64,000 nucleotides of DNA from Pseudomonas syringae KCTC 12500 (GCF_000507185.2 NZ_AYTM02000002.1:2836001-2900000), one strand, 5' to 3'. Positions 7,994 to 18,824 are shown, counted from the stretch's first letter. Notes: a model not told the origin generated them from the sequence alone. Numbers and translations are program-made.

Positions 7994-9730
7994 TTACATA
8001 CGCTCCAGAGTTTCCAGACCCAACAGGTCCAGGCCTTGCTTGAGGGTGCGGCCGGTCAGTGCAGCCAGCCGCAGACGGCTCTGTTGCTGATCGGGGTTTT
8101 CCGCACCAAGGATCGGGCAGTTTTCGTAAAAGCTCGAAAACAGACCCGCAAGGTCATACAGGTAAGCACAAAGTACGTGCGGCGTGCCTTTTTCTGCGAC
8201 GTTGTTCAGTGTTTCGGTGAACTGCGCCAGACGTGCGGCCAGTTCCTGTTCCTGCGGCGCTGCGAGGACAATCTGGCCCTTGCTGGCGTCAAACGCGCTG
8301 CCCAGCTTGCGGAACACGCCGGCCACACGGGTGTAGGCGTACAGCAGATAGGGCGCGGTGTTGCCTTCGAAACTGAGCATCTGATCGAAGTTGAAGCTGT
8401 AATCGCTGGCGCGGTGCTTGGACAGGTCGGCGTATTTCACCGCACTGATGCCCACGGCCTTGGCGATGCTGCGCAATTCCGCTTCGGCGACTTCCGGGTT
8501 CTTTTCCTTGACCAGCGTGTAGGCGCGCTCTTCGGCTTCATCGAGCAGGTCGATGAGCTTGACCGTGCCGCCATCGCGGGTCTTGAACGGGCGGCCATCG
8601 GCGCCGTTCATGGTGCCGAAGCCCATGTGTTCCAGTTGCATGCCGTCATGCACGAAACCTGCGCGGCGCGCCACTTCGAACACCTGCTGGAAGTGCAGGG
8701 CCTGACGCTGGTCGACGAAATACAGCACGCGGTCGGCCTTGAGCACCTTGCTGCGATAGCGGATCGCTGCCAGGTCTGTGGTGGCATACAGATAACCGCC
8801 ACCGGCCTTCTGCACGATGACCGGCAACGGTGTGTCATCGGCGGTGCGGAATTCTTCGAGGAACACGCATTGTGCGCCATTGCTCTCGACCAGCAGGCCC
8901 GTGGCTTTCAGGTCGTTGACCACATTGGCCAGGTCATCGTTATAGGCGCTTTCGCCCATCACGTCGGCCGGGGTCAGCTTGACGTTGAGGCGCTCGTAGG
9001 TTTCCTGGCAGTGCGACAGCGAGATGTCCTTGAAGCGCGTCCACAGCGCCAGGCACTCGGCATCGCCGGCCTGCAGCTTGACCACCAGACCACGAGCACG
9101 CTCGGCGAACTCTTCGGACTCGTCAAAGCGCTGCTTGGCGGCGCGGTAGAAGTTTTCCAGGTCGGACAGCTCGTCGCTGGTCGCCGGCTTTTCCTGCAGA
9201 TAGGCCAGCAGCATGCCGAACTGGGTGCCCCAGTCGCCGACGTGGTTCTGACGAATGACCGTGTCACCGAGAAACGTCAGGACGTTCGCCACGCCGTCGC
9301 CAATAATGGTCGAGCGCAAATGGCCAACGTGCATTTCCTTGGCCAGGTTCGGTGCCGACAGATCGACGACCACGCGCTGTGCAGCGCCCGCCTTGCGCAC
9401 CGACAGGTGCGCGTCGGCCAGTGCAGCGTCGAGGCGTGCGGCCAGCGCGGCAGTGTTCTGGAAGAAGTTCAGGAAGCCCGGCCCGGCGATCTCGACCTTG
9501 CTGACCTGCTCGTCGGCCGGCAGCGCGGCGATCAGCTTTTCAGCCAGGTCGCGCGGTTTCATGCCGGCAGGCTTGGCGAGCATCATCGCGATATTGCTGG
9601 CGAAGTCGCCGTGCGTCTTGTCGCGGGCGTTTTCCACCTGAATCGCCGGCGTCAGCCCTTCTGGCAAGACGCCCTCGGTGACGAGACGGGTCAGGGCTTG
9701 TTGAATCAGCTGGCGAATCGTGTCTTTCAT
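7994..9730 (-). CDS. argS: Arginyl-tRNA synthetase
   Basis: A 578-residue class I aminoacyl-tRNA synthetase that charges tRNA-Arg using ATP. The HIGH-type signature is HVGH (residues 134-137 in [21 protein letters not shown]). The ArgRS-specific N-terminal Add1 domain (about 1-110) and the C-terminal anticodon-binding DALR domain (from about 455, [17 protein letters not shown] onward) are both present, ending in [12 protein letters not shown] start at 9730. Its stop is followed after one base by the SPOR gene's start. A 97-bp gap separates it from priA upstream. Full length and intact. Confidence 0.97.
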   Translation of the reverse strand: MKDTIRQLIQQALTRLVTEGVLPEGLTPAIQVENARDKTHGDFASNIAMMLAKPAGMKPRDLAEKLIAALPADEQVSKVEIAGPGFLNFFQNTAALAARLDAALADAHLSVRKAGAAQRVVVDLSAPNLAKEMHVGHLRSTIIGDGVANVLTFLGDTVIRQNHVGDWGTQFGMLLAYLQEKPATSDELSDLENFYRAAKQRFDESEEFAERARGLVVKLQAGDAECLALWTRFKDISLSHCQETYERLNVKLTPADVMGESAYNDDLANVVNDLKATGLLVESNGAQCVFLEEFRTADDTPLPVIVQKAGGGYLYATTDLAAIRYRSKVLKADRVLYFVDQRQALHFQQVFEVARRAGFVHDGMQLEHMGFGTMNGADGRPFKTRDGGTVKLIDLLDEAEERAYTLVKEKNPEVAEAELRSIAKAVGISAVKYADLSKHRASDYSFNFDQMLSFEGNTAPYLLYAYTRVAGVFRKLGSAFDASKGQIVLAAPQEQELAARLAQFTETLNNVAEKGTPHVLCAYLYDLAGLFSSFYENCPILGAENPDQQQSRLRLAALTGRTLKQGLDLLGLETLERM

Positions 9731-9827
9731 GGTGCTCTCTTCGACCGCAAGCGCGGTGGCGCTTCGATGCGCGGGTGGAAAAACTCCGCATTATCCGTTG
9801 CTCAAGCCTGCTTGCCAACGGCGTGAC

Positions 9828-12047
9828 TTAATAAAGATCCACAGGATCCACATCCAGCGACCATCTGACCTGCCGACCGCTGGGCATTTGCTCCAGCGCG
9901 AGCAGCCAGGTGGCGAGCAATTTATGCAAGGGCGCGCGGGCGCTGGACTGCACCAGCAGTTGCGCGCGATAACGCCCGGCGCGGCGTTCCATCGGTGCCG
10001 GAACCGGGCCCAGCAGCTCGATGCCGCCCAGCGCCATCTGCGCGACTAGTTGCTCCGCATCGCTGCAGGCCTGATCGAGAAAGGCCTCGGCCTGTCCCGG
10101 CTTGTGCGCTTCAGCGCGCAGCAGTGCGAGGTGTGAAAACGGTGGCAGCCCCGCCGAACGGCGCTCGCTCAAGGCCTGTTCGGCAAAGGCGAAATAACCC
10201 TGCTCGGTCAGCTGGATCAGCAGTGGGTGGTCGGCCAGGTGGGTCTGGATGATCACCTTGCCAGGCTCTTCGGCGCGCCCGGCACGACCTGCCACCTGCA
10301 CGATCAATTGCGCCATGCGCTCGCTGGCGCGGAAGTCGCCGGAAAACAGCCCGCCGTCGGCGTCCAGAATCGATACCAGCGTGACCCGGGGAAAGTGATG
10401 GCCCTTGGCGAGCATTTGCGTGCCGACCAGAATGCACGGCTGACCGCGCTGAATCGTCGTGAACAGCTGGTTCATGGCGTCCTTGCGCGACGTGCTGTCG
10501 CGGTCGACACGCAGTACGGGGTAGTCCGGAAACAGAATCGCCAGGCGCTCTTCGGCGCGCTCGGTGCCGGCGCCTACCGGGCGCAAATCCACCTTGCCGC
10601 ACGATGGGCACTGACGCGGTACGCGTTCGACATACCCGCAGTGATGGCAGCGCAGCTCGCCCGAGCGCTGGTGCACGGTCATGCGTGCATCGCAGCGTTG
10701 GCAGCCGGACATCCAGCCGCAGTCGTGGCATAGCAAGGTTGGCGCAAAGCCGCGACGGTTGAGAAACACCAGGACCTGCTGGCCTGCCGCGAGCGTCTGG
10801 CCGATGGCTTGCTGCATGGGGCCGGAGATGCCGCTATCCAGAGGTCGGCTTTTGACGTCCAGGCGCATGAAGCGCGGCTGCTGTGCGCCGCCCGCGCGCT
10901 CATTCAGGCGCAGCAGACCGTAGCGGCCGGTGTAAGCGTTGTGCAGGCTTTCCAAGGACGGTGTGGCCGAGCCAAGGACAATCGGAATGTTTTCCTGACG
11001 CGCCCGCACCAAGGCCAGATCGCGGGCGTGATAGCGCAGACCTTCCTGCTGTTTATAGGAGCCGTCGTGTTCTTCGTCGATGATGATCAGGCCGGGGGTT
11101 TTCATCGGCGTGAACAGCGCCGAACGCGTGCCGATGATGATGTCCGCCTCGCCATCGCGAGCTGCCAGCCAGGCATCCAGCCGTTCGCGGTCGTTGACCG
11201 CCGAGTGGACCAGCGCAATGCGCGCATTGAAGCGTTGCTCGAAGCGCGCCAGGGTCTGCGGGCCGAGGTTGATTTCCGGGATCAGCACCAGCGCCTGCTT
11301 GCCGGCTTCGAGGGTTTCGCGGATCAGTTGCAGATAGACTTCAGTCTTGCCGCTGCCGGTGACGCCGGCCAGCAGAAACGCATGAAAGCTGTCGAACCCG
11401 GCGCGGATCGCTTCGTAAGCGGCGCGTTGTTCGGTGTTGAGCGGCAATTCAGGCTGGGCCAGCCAGTGTTCATGGCGTGCGCTGGGCGCATGGCTGCGGA
11501 CCTCGACGTACACCAGCTCCTTGGCCAGCAACAGGTTGAGGCTGTCCTTGTTAAGCATCAGCTTGCTAAGCAGTTGATGCGCCACCCCGTGCGGGTGCTG
11601 GGCAAGAGTGGTCAGGGCTTCGCGCTGTTTGGGTGCGCGGGCGATGCGCGGATCGTCGACGCTGGCGCCCGGGGCCACATGCCAGAAGCGTTCCTGGCGA
11701 CTTTCGGCCAGTTCGCCCTGACGCAACAGCACCGGCAAGGCCCAGCTCAGTGTGTCTCCGAGGCTGTGCTGGTAGTACTGCGAGGTCCACAGGCACAGCT
11801 TGAACAGCGCAGGTGGCAGCGGCGCTTCGCTGTCGAGCAGGGCGATCGCCGGCTTGAGCTTGTCGGCGGGCACTTCGCTGTGATCGACCACTTCCACCAG
11901 AATGCCGATCATTTCCCGGCGTCCGAACGGCACTCGCAGACGCATGCCCGGCTGCAAGGCGCTGCGCGACACGCCCGCTGGTGCGCGGTAGTCGAACAGG
12001 CGGCGAAGCGGCGAGGGCAGGGCAAGGCGCAGGATGGCGTCGGGCAC
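9828..12047 (-). CDS. priA: Primosomal replication-restart helicase PriA
   Basis: 739 residues, a 3'-5' superfamily 2 helicase that recognises stalled forks and loads the primosome. Visible features are the N-terminal 3'BD/winged-helix region (1-190), Walker A GVTGSGKT near residue 230, DEEH (IIIDEEHDGSYKQQEG) near 322, and a zinc cluster with eight cysteines (CHDCGWMSGCQRC ... CHHCGY ... CPSCG) around 445-480. Helicase motifs V and VI (GTQMLAKGHHFP, QVAGRAGR) follow. The start is GTG at 12047-12045. It is divergent from rpmE, 169 bp away. Confidence 0.97.
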   Translation of the reverse strand: MPDAILRLALPSPLRRLFDYRAPAGVSRSALQPGMRLRVPFGRREMIGILVEVVDHSEVPADKLKPAIALLDSEAPLPPALFKLCLWTSQYYQHSLGDTLSWALPVLLRQGELAESRQERFWHVAPGASVDDPRIARAPKQREALTTLAQHPHGVAHQLLSKLMLNKDSLNLLLAKELVYVEVRSHAPSARHEHWLAQPELPLNTEQRAAYEAIRAGFDSFHAFLLAGVTGSGKTEVYLQLIRETLEAGKQALVLIPEINLGPQTLARFEQRFNARIALVHSAVNDRERLDAWLAARDGEADIIIGTRSALFTPMKTPGLIIIDEEHDGSYKQQEGLRYHARDLALVRARQENIPIVLGSATPSLESLHNAYTGRYGLLRLNERAGGAQQPRFMRLDVKSRPLDSGISGPMQQAIGQTLAAGQQVLVFLNRRGFAPTLLCHDCGWMSGCQRCDARMTVHQRSGELRCHHCGYVERVPRQCPSCGKVDLRPVGAGTERAEERLAILFPDYPVLRVDRDSTSRKDAMNQLFTTIQRGQPCILVGTQMLAKGHHFPRVTLVSILDADGGLFSGDFRASERMAQLIVQVAGRAGRAEEPGKVIIQTHLADHPLLIQLTEQGYFAFAEQALSERRSAGLPPFSHLALLRAEAHKPGQAEAFLDQACSDAEQLVAQMALGGIELLGPVPAPMERRAGRYRAQLLVQSSARAPLHKLLATWLLALEQMPSGRQVRWSLDVDPVDLY

Positions 12048-12118
12048 GCGGTGTTTCCCTGTGGTGATAAGTGATGACGGAGGCGCGATCTTAGCAGACG
12101 ACCGGTGTGAAGGTTCGC

Positions 12119-12146
12119 TTGCGTCGTTGCGATTGTCTGGTACTAT
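12119..12146 (+). promoter_or_regulatory. Candidate sigma-70 promoter of rpmE
   Basis: TTGCGT (12119-12124) and TACTAT (12141-12146) are separated by 16 bases, about 70 bp upstream of the rpmE ATG. The -10 is fair and the -35 weak. The 5' untranslated region would contain a short CGGTATTCAACAATAG stretch. A modest match, proposed because rpmE must start in this priA-rpmE gap. Confidence 0.45.
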
Positions 12147-12216
12147 CCGCAGCCTATTTCCGTGCGGTATTCAACAATAGTGTTGAGTGGCGGCGCGTTA
12201 GACCGAGGAAGTACCG

Positions 12217-12438
12217 ATGAAAGCTGATATCCATCCAGTTTACGAAGCCATTGACGCTACCTGCAGCTGCGGCAATGTCATCAAGACCCGTTCCACCCTG
12301 GCCGCTCCTCTGAGCCTGGACGTGTGTAACGAGTGCCACCCGTTCTACACCGGCAAGCAGAAGACGCTTGACGTTGGCGGCCGTGTCGACAAGTTCAAAT
12401 CCCGTTTCGGTGCGTTCGGCGCTACCAAAGCGAAGTAA
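12217..12438 (+). CDS. rpmE: 50S ribosomal protein L31 (zinc-binding type)
   Basis: A 73-residue protein starting [10 protein letters not shown], with cysteines C16, C18, C37 and C40 (TCSCGN, VCNEC) forming the zinc knuckle of the C+ type RpmE. The C- paralogue (YkgM-type) that replaces it under zinc starvation lacks these residues. It sits at the ribosomal subunit interface. A GAGGAAG ribosome-binding site precedes the ATG. The nuclease gene begins 13 bp downstream on the same strand, as in PAO1 (PA5049-PA5048). Confidence 0.97.
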   Translation: MKADIHPVYEAIDATCSCGNVIKTRSTLAAPLSLDVCNECHPFYTGKQKTLDVGGRVDKFKSRFGAFGATKAK

Positions 12439-12451
12439 GACTGGCTGCCCG

Positions 12452-13255
12452 ATGGGCATCTCCAGGCTGCTTGAAAAGGCGCTCCTTGTGGGCGTCTTTT
12501 TTATGCCCGCGATTTGGGTGTCCGGCGCGCAGGCCTTCTGCCCGGCACCTGCCTCGTTGCCGGTCGCGCAGGTACAGCGTGTGGTCGACGGCGACACCTT
12601 GAAGCTGACCGATGGCCGCAATGTGCGGATGATCGGGCTCAATACGCCTGAAACCGGCAGGAAAGGCCGGTCTGCCGAACCGTTTGCCGAGTCGGCCAAA
12701 AAACGCTTGCAGACGCTGGTCAATGAAAGCGGCGGCAAGGTCAGGCTGCGTATCGGCCTGCAGGGCAAGGATCATTACGGCCGCACGCTGGCCAACGTCT
12801 ATGACCGTAGAGGCGCCAACCTTGAGGCGCAGTTGCTCAGCGAAGGGCTGGGTTACTTGGTGGCCGTTGCGCCTAATGTGACTCTGGTCGATTGCCAGCA
12901 GGTCGCGGAGCGTCAGGCACGTGAGGCGCGGCTGGGTGTGTGGCGCAATTCGCCGGTGCAGTCCTCGGCCCGACTGAGCAAAAGCGGTTTCGCGATTGTG
13001 TCCGGTCAGGTCAGGCGTGTGCAGCGCAACCGCGGTGGTATGTGGATCGAATTGCAGGGCTCGCTGGTCCTGCGTATCGCGCCTGCCCACCTGAGAGCCT
13101 TCGATACGGCGATGCTCCAGCGCCTCGAAGGACGGCAGGTCGAAGCGCGTGGCTGGGTGGTCGATCGCTCCCGGCGTGGGGGCCTGAAAAAGGGGCAGTC
13201 CCGCTGGCAGCTGTCACTGACTCATCCCGCAATGCTGGACCTTTCACGCCGTTAG
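12452..13255 (+). CDS. Exported thermonuclease-like (SNase-domain) protein
   Basis: 267 residues from the ATG at 12452 (MGISRLLEKALLVG); an earlier in-frame start would overlap rpmE. An N-terminal hydrophobic segment (about 9-28) ending ...SGAQAF is a probable signal peptide. The TNase domain (about 35-150) shows VDGDTLKLTDG, VRMIGLNTPETG, AEPFAESAKKRL and DHYGRTLANVY, carrying the conserved Asp/Arg/Glu catalytic set of staphylococcal nuclease relatives. The C-terminal 100 residues form a beta-rich, OB-like region. It probably degrades nucleic acid in the periplasm. Its TAG stop (13253-13255) is the first three bases of the MITE-like element, so the native C-terminus may have been altered. 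Confidence 0.85.
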   Translation: MGISRLLEKALLVGVFFMPAIWVSGAQAFCPAPASLPVAQVQRVVDGDTLKLTDGRNVRMIGLNTPETGRKGRSAEPFAESAKKRLQTLVNESGGKVRLRIGLQGKDHYGRTLANVYDRRGANLEAQLLSEGLGYLVAVAPNVTLVDCQQVAERQAREARLGVWRNSPVQSSARLSKSGFAIVSGQVRRVQRNRGGMWIELQGSLVLRIAPAHLRAFDTAMLQRLEGRQVEARGWVVDRSRRGGLKKGQSRWQLSLTHPAMLDLSRR

Positions 13256-13428
13256 GCTCTGTACGAAAAGTGGCTGCGCTCGGTGATGCTTCGTTAAAAA
13301 CAGGCTCGGATGCGAATCCAATCGGAATGCTCATTTACAACACGTAGAGTCGAACGCGACCCCGGCCGTTCCTCGCCTGTTTTTGCCTCGCCTGACCTTC
13401 GCTCGCCGACTTTTCGTACAGAGCCTAG
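13253..13428. mobile_element. MITE-like element with 19-bp perfect terminal inverted repeats
   Basis: The sequence TAGGCTCTGTACGAAAAGT at 13253-13271 recurs as its exact reverse complement at 13410-13428, giving a 176-bp unit with no complete gene. TA at both ends would fit a TA target duplication. The interior has a short frame (KTGSDANPIGMLIYNT) that looks like leftover sequence from a larger IS. It is most likely a non-autonomous derivative mobilised in trans by a transposase not in this window. The remaining 182 bp to the malic enzyme gene hold only a weak promoter-like TTGACA at 13515-13520. Confidence 0.75.
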
Positions 13429-13610
13429 AAGCGGCCTTCAAACCGGTGATCTGACGAGCGTGACCGAGTGTTCACGTTTCAGCCCTCTAAGCGTAAAGTC
13501 TAAGCCCGAGCCTATTGACAGCAGTGACTGGTCAGTCTTGTTAGGACTATGCATCTTGCGTATCCTCGGCGGTCCGTCTGTCCCACAGTAAAAAAAGCGG
13601 AATCCAATAC

Positions 13611-14879
13611 ATGTCAGATCTGAAAACTGCCGCGCTCGAATACCATGCCAATCCTCGTCCGGGGAAGCTGAGCGTCGAACTCACCAAGCCGACTGCAACC
13701 GCTCGTGACCTGGCTCTGGCCTACAGCCCTGGCGTTGCTGAACCCGTGCGTGAAATTGCCCGTGACCCCGAGCTGGCTTACAAGTACACCGGCAAAGGCA
13801 ACCTGGTAGCAGTTATTTCCGATGGCACCGCGATTCTCGGCCTCGGCGATCTGGGTCCATTGGCTTCCAAGCCGGTCATGGAAGGTAAAGGGGTTCTGTT
13901 CAAGCGCTTCGCCGGTATCGACGTTTTCGATATCGAAGTCGATTCCGAAAGTCCACAGGCGTTCATCGACACCGTCAAGCGTATCTCCATCACCTTCGGT
14001 GGCATCAACCTGGAAGACATCAAGGCGCCTGAGTGCTTTGAAATCGAGAAGGCGCTGATCGAACAGTGCGACATCCCGGTGTTCCACGATGACCAGCACG
14101 GCACCGCTATCGTGACGGCGGCCGGCATGATCAACGCACTGGAAATCGTCGGCAAGACCCTCGATTCAGCGAAGATCGTCTGCCTGGGCGCTGGCGCTGC
14201 GGCCATCTCCTGCATGAAGCTGCTGGTGAGCATGGGCGCGAAGATCGAAAACATCTTCATGGTCGACCGTACCGGCGTTGTCCACTCCGGCCGTACCGAC
14301 CTGAACCAGTACAAGGCTGCATTCGCTCACGCGACCGAGAAGCGCTCGCTGACTGACGCGCTGGATGGCGCTGACGTATTTGTAGGCCTGTCCGGTCCTA
14401 ACCTGCTGAGCGCTGAAAACCTCAAGCTGATGGCCAAGGATCCGATCGTGTTCGCCTGCTCGAACCCTGATCCGGAAATCTCCCCGGAACTGGCTCACGC
14501 CACCCGCAGCGACGTGATCATGGCCACTGGTCGTTCGGACTACCCGAACCAGGTCAACAACGTGCTCGGCTTCCCGTTCATTTTCCGTGGTGCTCTGGAC
14601 GTTCGCGCCAAGCGCATCAACGAAGAAATGAAAATCGCCGCGGCCAACGCCCTGCGCGAACTGGCCAAGCTGCCTGTGCCACAGGAAGTCAGCGACGCCT
14701 ACGGCGGTATCAAACTGGAATTCGGTCGTGAGTACATCATTCCGAAGCCAATGGATACCCGCCTGCTGGGCCTGATCTCCGATGCAGTGGCCAAGGCCGC
14801 CATCGAGACCGGCGTTGCCACCCTGCCGTATCCGAAGCACTACCCGCTGACCAGCGTGGATGACGTGTTCAAGGGTTGA
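13611..14879 (+). CDS. Malic enzyme (NAD(P)-dependent, oxaloacetate-decarboxylating), short form
   Basis: A 422-residue enzyme converting malate to pyruvate and CO2 with reduction of NAD(P). Seen are YSPGVAEPV (catalytic Tyr region), SDGTAILGLGDLG, GKGVLFKRFAGIDVFDIEVD with the metal and substrate ligands, FHDDQHGTA, and the Rossmann motif CLGAGAAAISCMKLL near residue 190. It lacks the C-terminal phosphotransacetylase-like domain of the long MaeB (about 760 residues), so it is the short form found next to mrcA in pseudomonads (PA5046 position). Co-substrate preference cannot be read with certainty. It is followed by a strong terminator. Confidence 0.93.
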   Translation: MSDLKTAALEYHANPRPGKLSVELTKPTATARDLALAYSPGVAEPVREIARDPELAYKYTGKGNLVAVISDGTAILGLGDLGPLASKPVMEGKGVLFKRFAGIDVFDIEVDSESPQAFIDTVKRISITFGGINLEDIKAPECFEIEKALIEQCDIPVFHDDQHGTAIVTAAGMINALEIVGKTLDSAKIVCLGAGAAAISCMKLLVSMGAKIENIFMVDRTGVVHSGRTDLNQYKAAFAHATEKRSLTDALDGADVFVGLSGPNLLSAENLKLMAKDPIVFACSNPDPEISPELAHATRSDVIMATGRSDYPNQVNNVLGFPFIFRGALDVRAKRINEEMKIAAANALRELAKLPVPQEVSDAYGGIKLEFGREYIIPKPMDTRLLGLISDAVAKAAIETGVATLPYPKHYPLTSVDDVFKG

Positions 14880-14892
14880 TCCCTGACCCAAT

Positions 14893-14927
14893 AAAAAAAC
14901 CCCTGCAGCGATGCAGGGGTTTTTTTA
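14893..14927. terminator. Rho-independent terminator after the malic enzyme gene
   Basis: ACCCCTGCA and TGCAGGGGT form a 9-bp GC-rich stem with loop GCGA, preceded by a run of A and followed by seven T. It can act in both directions and lies 14 bp after the malic enzyme stop. Confidence 0.93.
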
Positions 14928-14973
14928 TGCCTTGGATACCCTGCACTTGTGGGGCATTTTCAGGGATTGAACT

Positions 14974-15065
14974 GGCCTCTTCGCGAGCAAGCTCGCTCCC
15001 ACATAGCCCCGGATTATCCTGAAAGTCCCCGAGTCCGTGGGAGTGAGCTTGCTCACGAAGAGGCC
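14974..15065. repeat. REPIN-like inverted pair, second REP family
   Basis: Arms at 14974-15002 and 15037-15065 are inverted copies sharing GGCCTCTTCG and GAGCAAGCTCGCTCCCAC-type cores (the right arm differs by one base in the palindromic core). They flank about 34 bp. This core is the common GTGGGAGCGAGCTTGCTCG REP of pseudomonads, distinct from the family at 7081-7234. It lies between the convergent malic enzyme and mrcA genes, where such elements usually sit. Confidence 0.88.
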
Positions 15066-15108
15066 TGTGCAGCCTCTGAAAATCTACTGATCCATCAAGT
15101 CTGTGCTA

Positions 15109-17553
15109 TCAGAACAAATCGATCGGCGCTGACTCATCTGCCGGCAACGGGCTGCCCGGTGCGCTGCTGCCGCCCAGTTCGTTGACGCTTGGCGGTGTGT
15201 CTTCGCTTTTGAACAACTCGAAGAATGCGTTCGGCGTGCTTGGCGTGGCGGCGCGGCCACTCAATGGGTCGACGCGCAGGCTGAGAATGCCTGGCGGTTC
15301 GGCCTGCTGATGCGGTGGCTTGTCCTTGAGCGCGGCGCTCATGTAGTCCATCCAGATCGGCAGCGAGACCGTCCCCCCGAATTCGTGACGGCCAAGGCTT
15401 TCAGGCTGATCGAAACCACTCCACACCGTCGTCACGTAGTCCGCGTTATACCCGGAGAACCAGGCATCCTTGGAATCGTTGGTGGTACCGGTCTTGCCCG
15501 CGATGTCCGGTCTGTTCATGGACAGCGCGCGGCGTCCGGTGCCGCGCTTGATCACGTCCTGCAGCATGCTGTTCAGGATGTACGTGGTGCGGCCATCGAC
15601 AATGCGCTCGGCAACGGCAGGCGCCTGAGGCTGAGCGGGTGCTCCTGGCGCACCGGTGGTCACGCTCGGGCTGTCATGGACCGCAAAGGTCGACGTGTTG
15701 GGCGCGGTGTTGACGTCGTTGGCCGGAACGCTTGGCGGGTTGGCGACAAACAGGGTCTGGCCGTCACGGTTCTCGATGGTCTGGATCAGATAAGGGCTGA
15801 CCTTGTAACCACCGTTGGCGAAGGTCGCCCAGCCGGTGGCGATTTCCATCGGGGTCAACGTCGCCGTACCCAGTGCCAGCGACAGGTTGCGCGGCAAGTC
15901 CTGCTTGGAGAAGCCGAAGCGGGTAATGTAGTCGATGGTGCTGTCGATGCCGAGGGCCTGGAGCAGGCGGATCGATACCAGGTTGCGAGACTTGTACAGC
16001 GCTTCGCGCAGGCGGATCGGCCCAAGGAAGGTGTTGGTGTCATTTTTCGGACGCCATACCTTGTCCAGATATTCGTCGACGAACACGATAGGCGCGTCGT
16101 TCACCAGGCTGGAAGCGGTGTAACCATTATCGAGTGCGGCACTATAGATGAACGGCTTGAAGCTCGAGCCCGGTTGGCGTTTGGCCTGCATGGCGCGGTT
16201 GTAGTTGCTCTGCTCGAACGCGAAGCCGCCGACCAGCGAGCGAATGGCACCGTTCTGCGGATCAAGCGATACCAGCGCGCTTTGCGCGACGGGAATTTGA
16301 CTAAATTTCAGCGAGCCATCGTCCTGGCGCAGCAGACGGACGAGGTCGCCAACCTTTGCAACATCACCCGGCTGCTTCGGATTGGCGCCCAGGCTGTTGG
16401 TATTCAGGTAAGGCCGTGCCCACTTCATAGTGGCCCAGTCGACGGTTTCTTCCTTCTCGCCGTTGTGGGTCAGAACACGCAGACCGGTCTTGTCGACCTG
16501 CGTCACGATGCCGGGCTCAAGGCCGTTGATCGTGCGCTGTTTGGTCAGTTCCTGTACCCAGTTGACTCGGGTCATGCCCGGGAAGCGGCTTTCCGGACCA
16601 CGGTAACCGTGGCGCTGGTCGTAATCGATCAAGCCCTGCTGGATGGACTTGTTGGCGTGTTCCTGAAGGTCACTAGGTACCGTCGTGGTGACGCGGAAGC
16701 CTTCTGTATAGGCCTCGCTGCCATAACGGCCGACCATTTCTGCCCGCGCCATCTCAGCGATGTACGGTGCATTCACTTCCGGCGTGGGCACGTGATAGCT
16801 GGCGTTGAGCGGCTCACTCAAAGCGGCCTGGTAAGCGGTCTGGTCGATCTTGCCCAAGCGATACATGCGGCCGAGGATCCAGTCGCGACGTTCCTTGGCG
16901 CGGGTCGGGTTGGCCAACGGGTTGAAACGTGACGGGGCCTTGGGCAGACCGGCAATCATGGCCATTTGCGCAAGGCTTACATCGCGAATCGATTTGCCAT
17001 AGTAGACTTGCGCCGCCGCCTCGATCCCGTAGGCGCGGTTACCCAGATAAATCTTGTTGACGTACAGCTCGAGAATCTCGTCCTTGGTAAGTTGGCGCTC
17101 GATTTGCAAGGCCAACAGAATCTCAGTGGTTTTGCGCGAAAAGCTGCGCTCGCTGGTCAGGAAGAAGTTTTTCGCGACCTGCATGGTGATGGTACTGCCG
17201 CCTGACTGAATATGGCCGCTCTTGACCAACTGAGTGGCGGCGCGCATCAGGCTGCCCGGGTCGACGCCATAGTGGTTGGCGAAGTTGTCGTCTTCGGCCG
17301 ACAGCAGTGCGTTGATGAAATTGGGCGGGATTTCCGCGAAGCGAATCGGCGTGCGGCGCATTTCACCGAACTCGGCAATCAGCTTGCCGTCGCTGGTGAA
17401 CACGCGCAGGGGGATTTGCAGTTGAATGCTTCGCAGCGCATCAACGGATGGCAGGGTCGGGCTCAGGTAAAGAAACGCGCCGCTCAGGCCAAGCAACAGC
17501 GAGCAGAATACCGCGACGAGGGACCACCAGAAAAACTTCAGCAGGCGTATCAA
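15109..17553 (-). CDS. mrcA: Bifunctional penicillin-binding protein 1A (glycosyltransferase/transpeptidase)
   Basis: 814 residues, a class A PBP that polymerises and crosslinks peptidoglycan. It has one N-terminal membrane anchor (about 8-30), a GT51 glycosyltransferase domain with catalytic E87 in LLSAEDDNF and the GGSTITMQVAKNFFL motif, an OB-like insertion, then a transpeptidase domain with SSFK (GSSFKPFIY, near residue 463), SRN (YKSRNLV) and KTGTT. The start is TTG at 17553 followed by ATA-CGC-CTG; the related PonA protein begins at the same point. The ribosome-binding site is weak. Divergent from pilM, as in PAO1 (ponA and pilM), with 206 bp between them. Confidence 0.95.
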   Translation of the reverse strand: MIRLLKFFWWSLVAVFCSLLLGLSGAFLYLSPTLPSVDALRSIQLQIPLRVFTSDGKLIAEFGEMRRTPIRFAEIPPNFINALLSAEDDNFANHYGVDPGSLMRAATQLVKSGHIQSGGSTITMQVAKNFFLTSERSFSRKTTEILLALQIERQLTKDEILELYVNKIYLGNRAYGIEAAAQVYYGKSIRDVSLAQMAMIAGLPKAPSRFNPLANPTRAKERRDWILGRMYRLGKIDQTAYQAALSEPLNASYHVPTPEVNAPYIAEMARAEMVGRYGSEAYTEGFRVTTTVPSDLQEHANKSIQQGLIDYDQRHGYRGPESRFPGMTRVNWVQELTKQRTINGLEPGIVTQVDKTGLRVLTHNGEKEETVDWATMKWARPYLNTNSLGANPKQPGDVAKVGDLVRLLRQDDGSLKFSQIPVAQSALVSLDPQNGAIRSLVGGFAFEQSNYNRAMQAKRQPGSSFKPFIYSAALDNGYTASSLVNDAPIVFVDEYLDKVWRPKNDTNTFLGPIRLREALYKSRNLVSIRLLQALGIDSTIDYITRFGFSKQDLPRNLSLALGTATLTPMEIATGWATFANGGYKVSPYLIQTIENRDGQTLFVANPPSVPANDVNTAPNTSTFAVHDSPSVTTGAPGAPAQPQAPAVAERIVDGRTTYILNSMLQDVIKRGTGRRALSMNRPDIAGKTGTTNDSKDAWFSGYNADYVTTVWSGFDQPESLGRHEFGGTVSLPIWMDYMSAALKDKPPHQQAEPPGILSLRVDPLSGRAATPSTPNAFFELFKSEDTPPSVNELGGSSAPGSPLPADESAPIDLF

Positions 17554-17732
17554 GGCTTTTGGATTTCCAGAAAAAATAATGGGTTAAGCGCAGGCATTTA
17601 CAAATGAACATGCCTTGAAGCTTTGTTAAATGAAAAAAACGCTGGGCATTATAAGCATTTTTCGTCCCCAAGCGTGATTTGCGCTACTGTCAAGGCTGTC
17701 GACAGTGACGTTGGCCCGAAATAACTCCGTAA

Positions 17733-18823
<1,091 letters not shown>

Positions 18824-18824
<1 letters not shown>

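Noticed and set aside
13310..13591. 93-codon plus-strand frame in the MITE region
   Set aside because: Starts inside the element and runs out of it; no domain or ribosome-binding site, likely an accidental frame.
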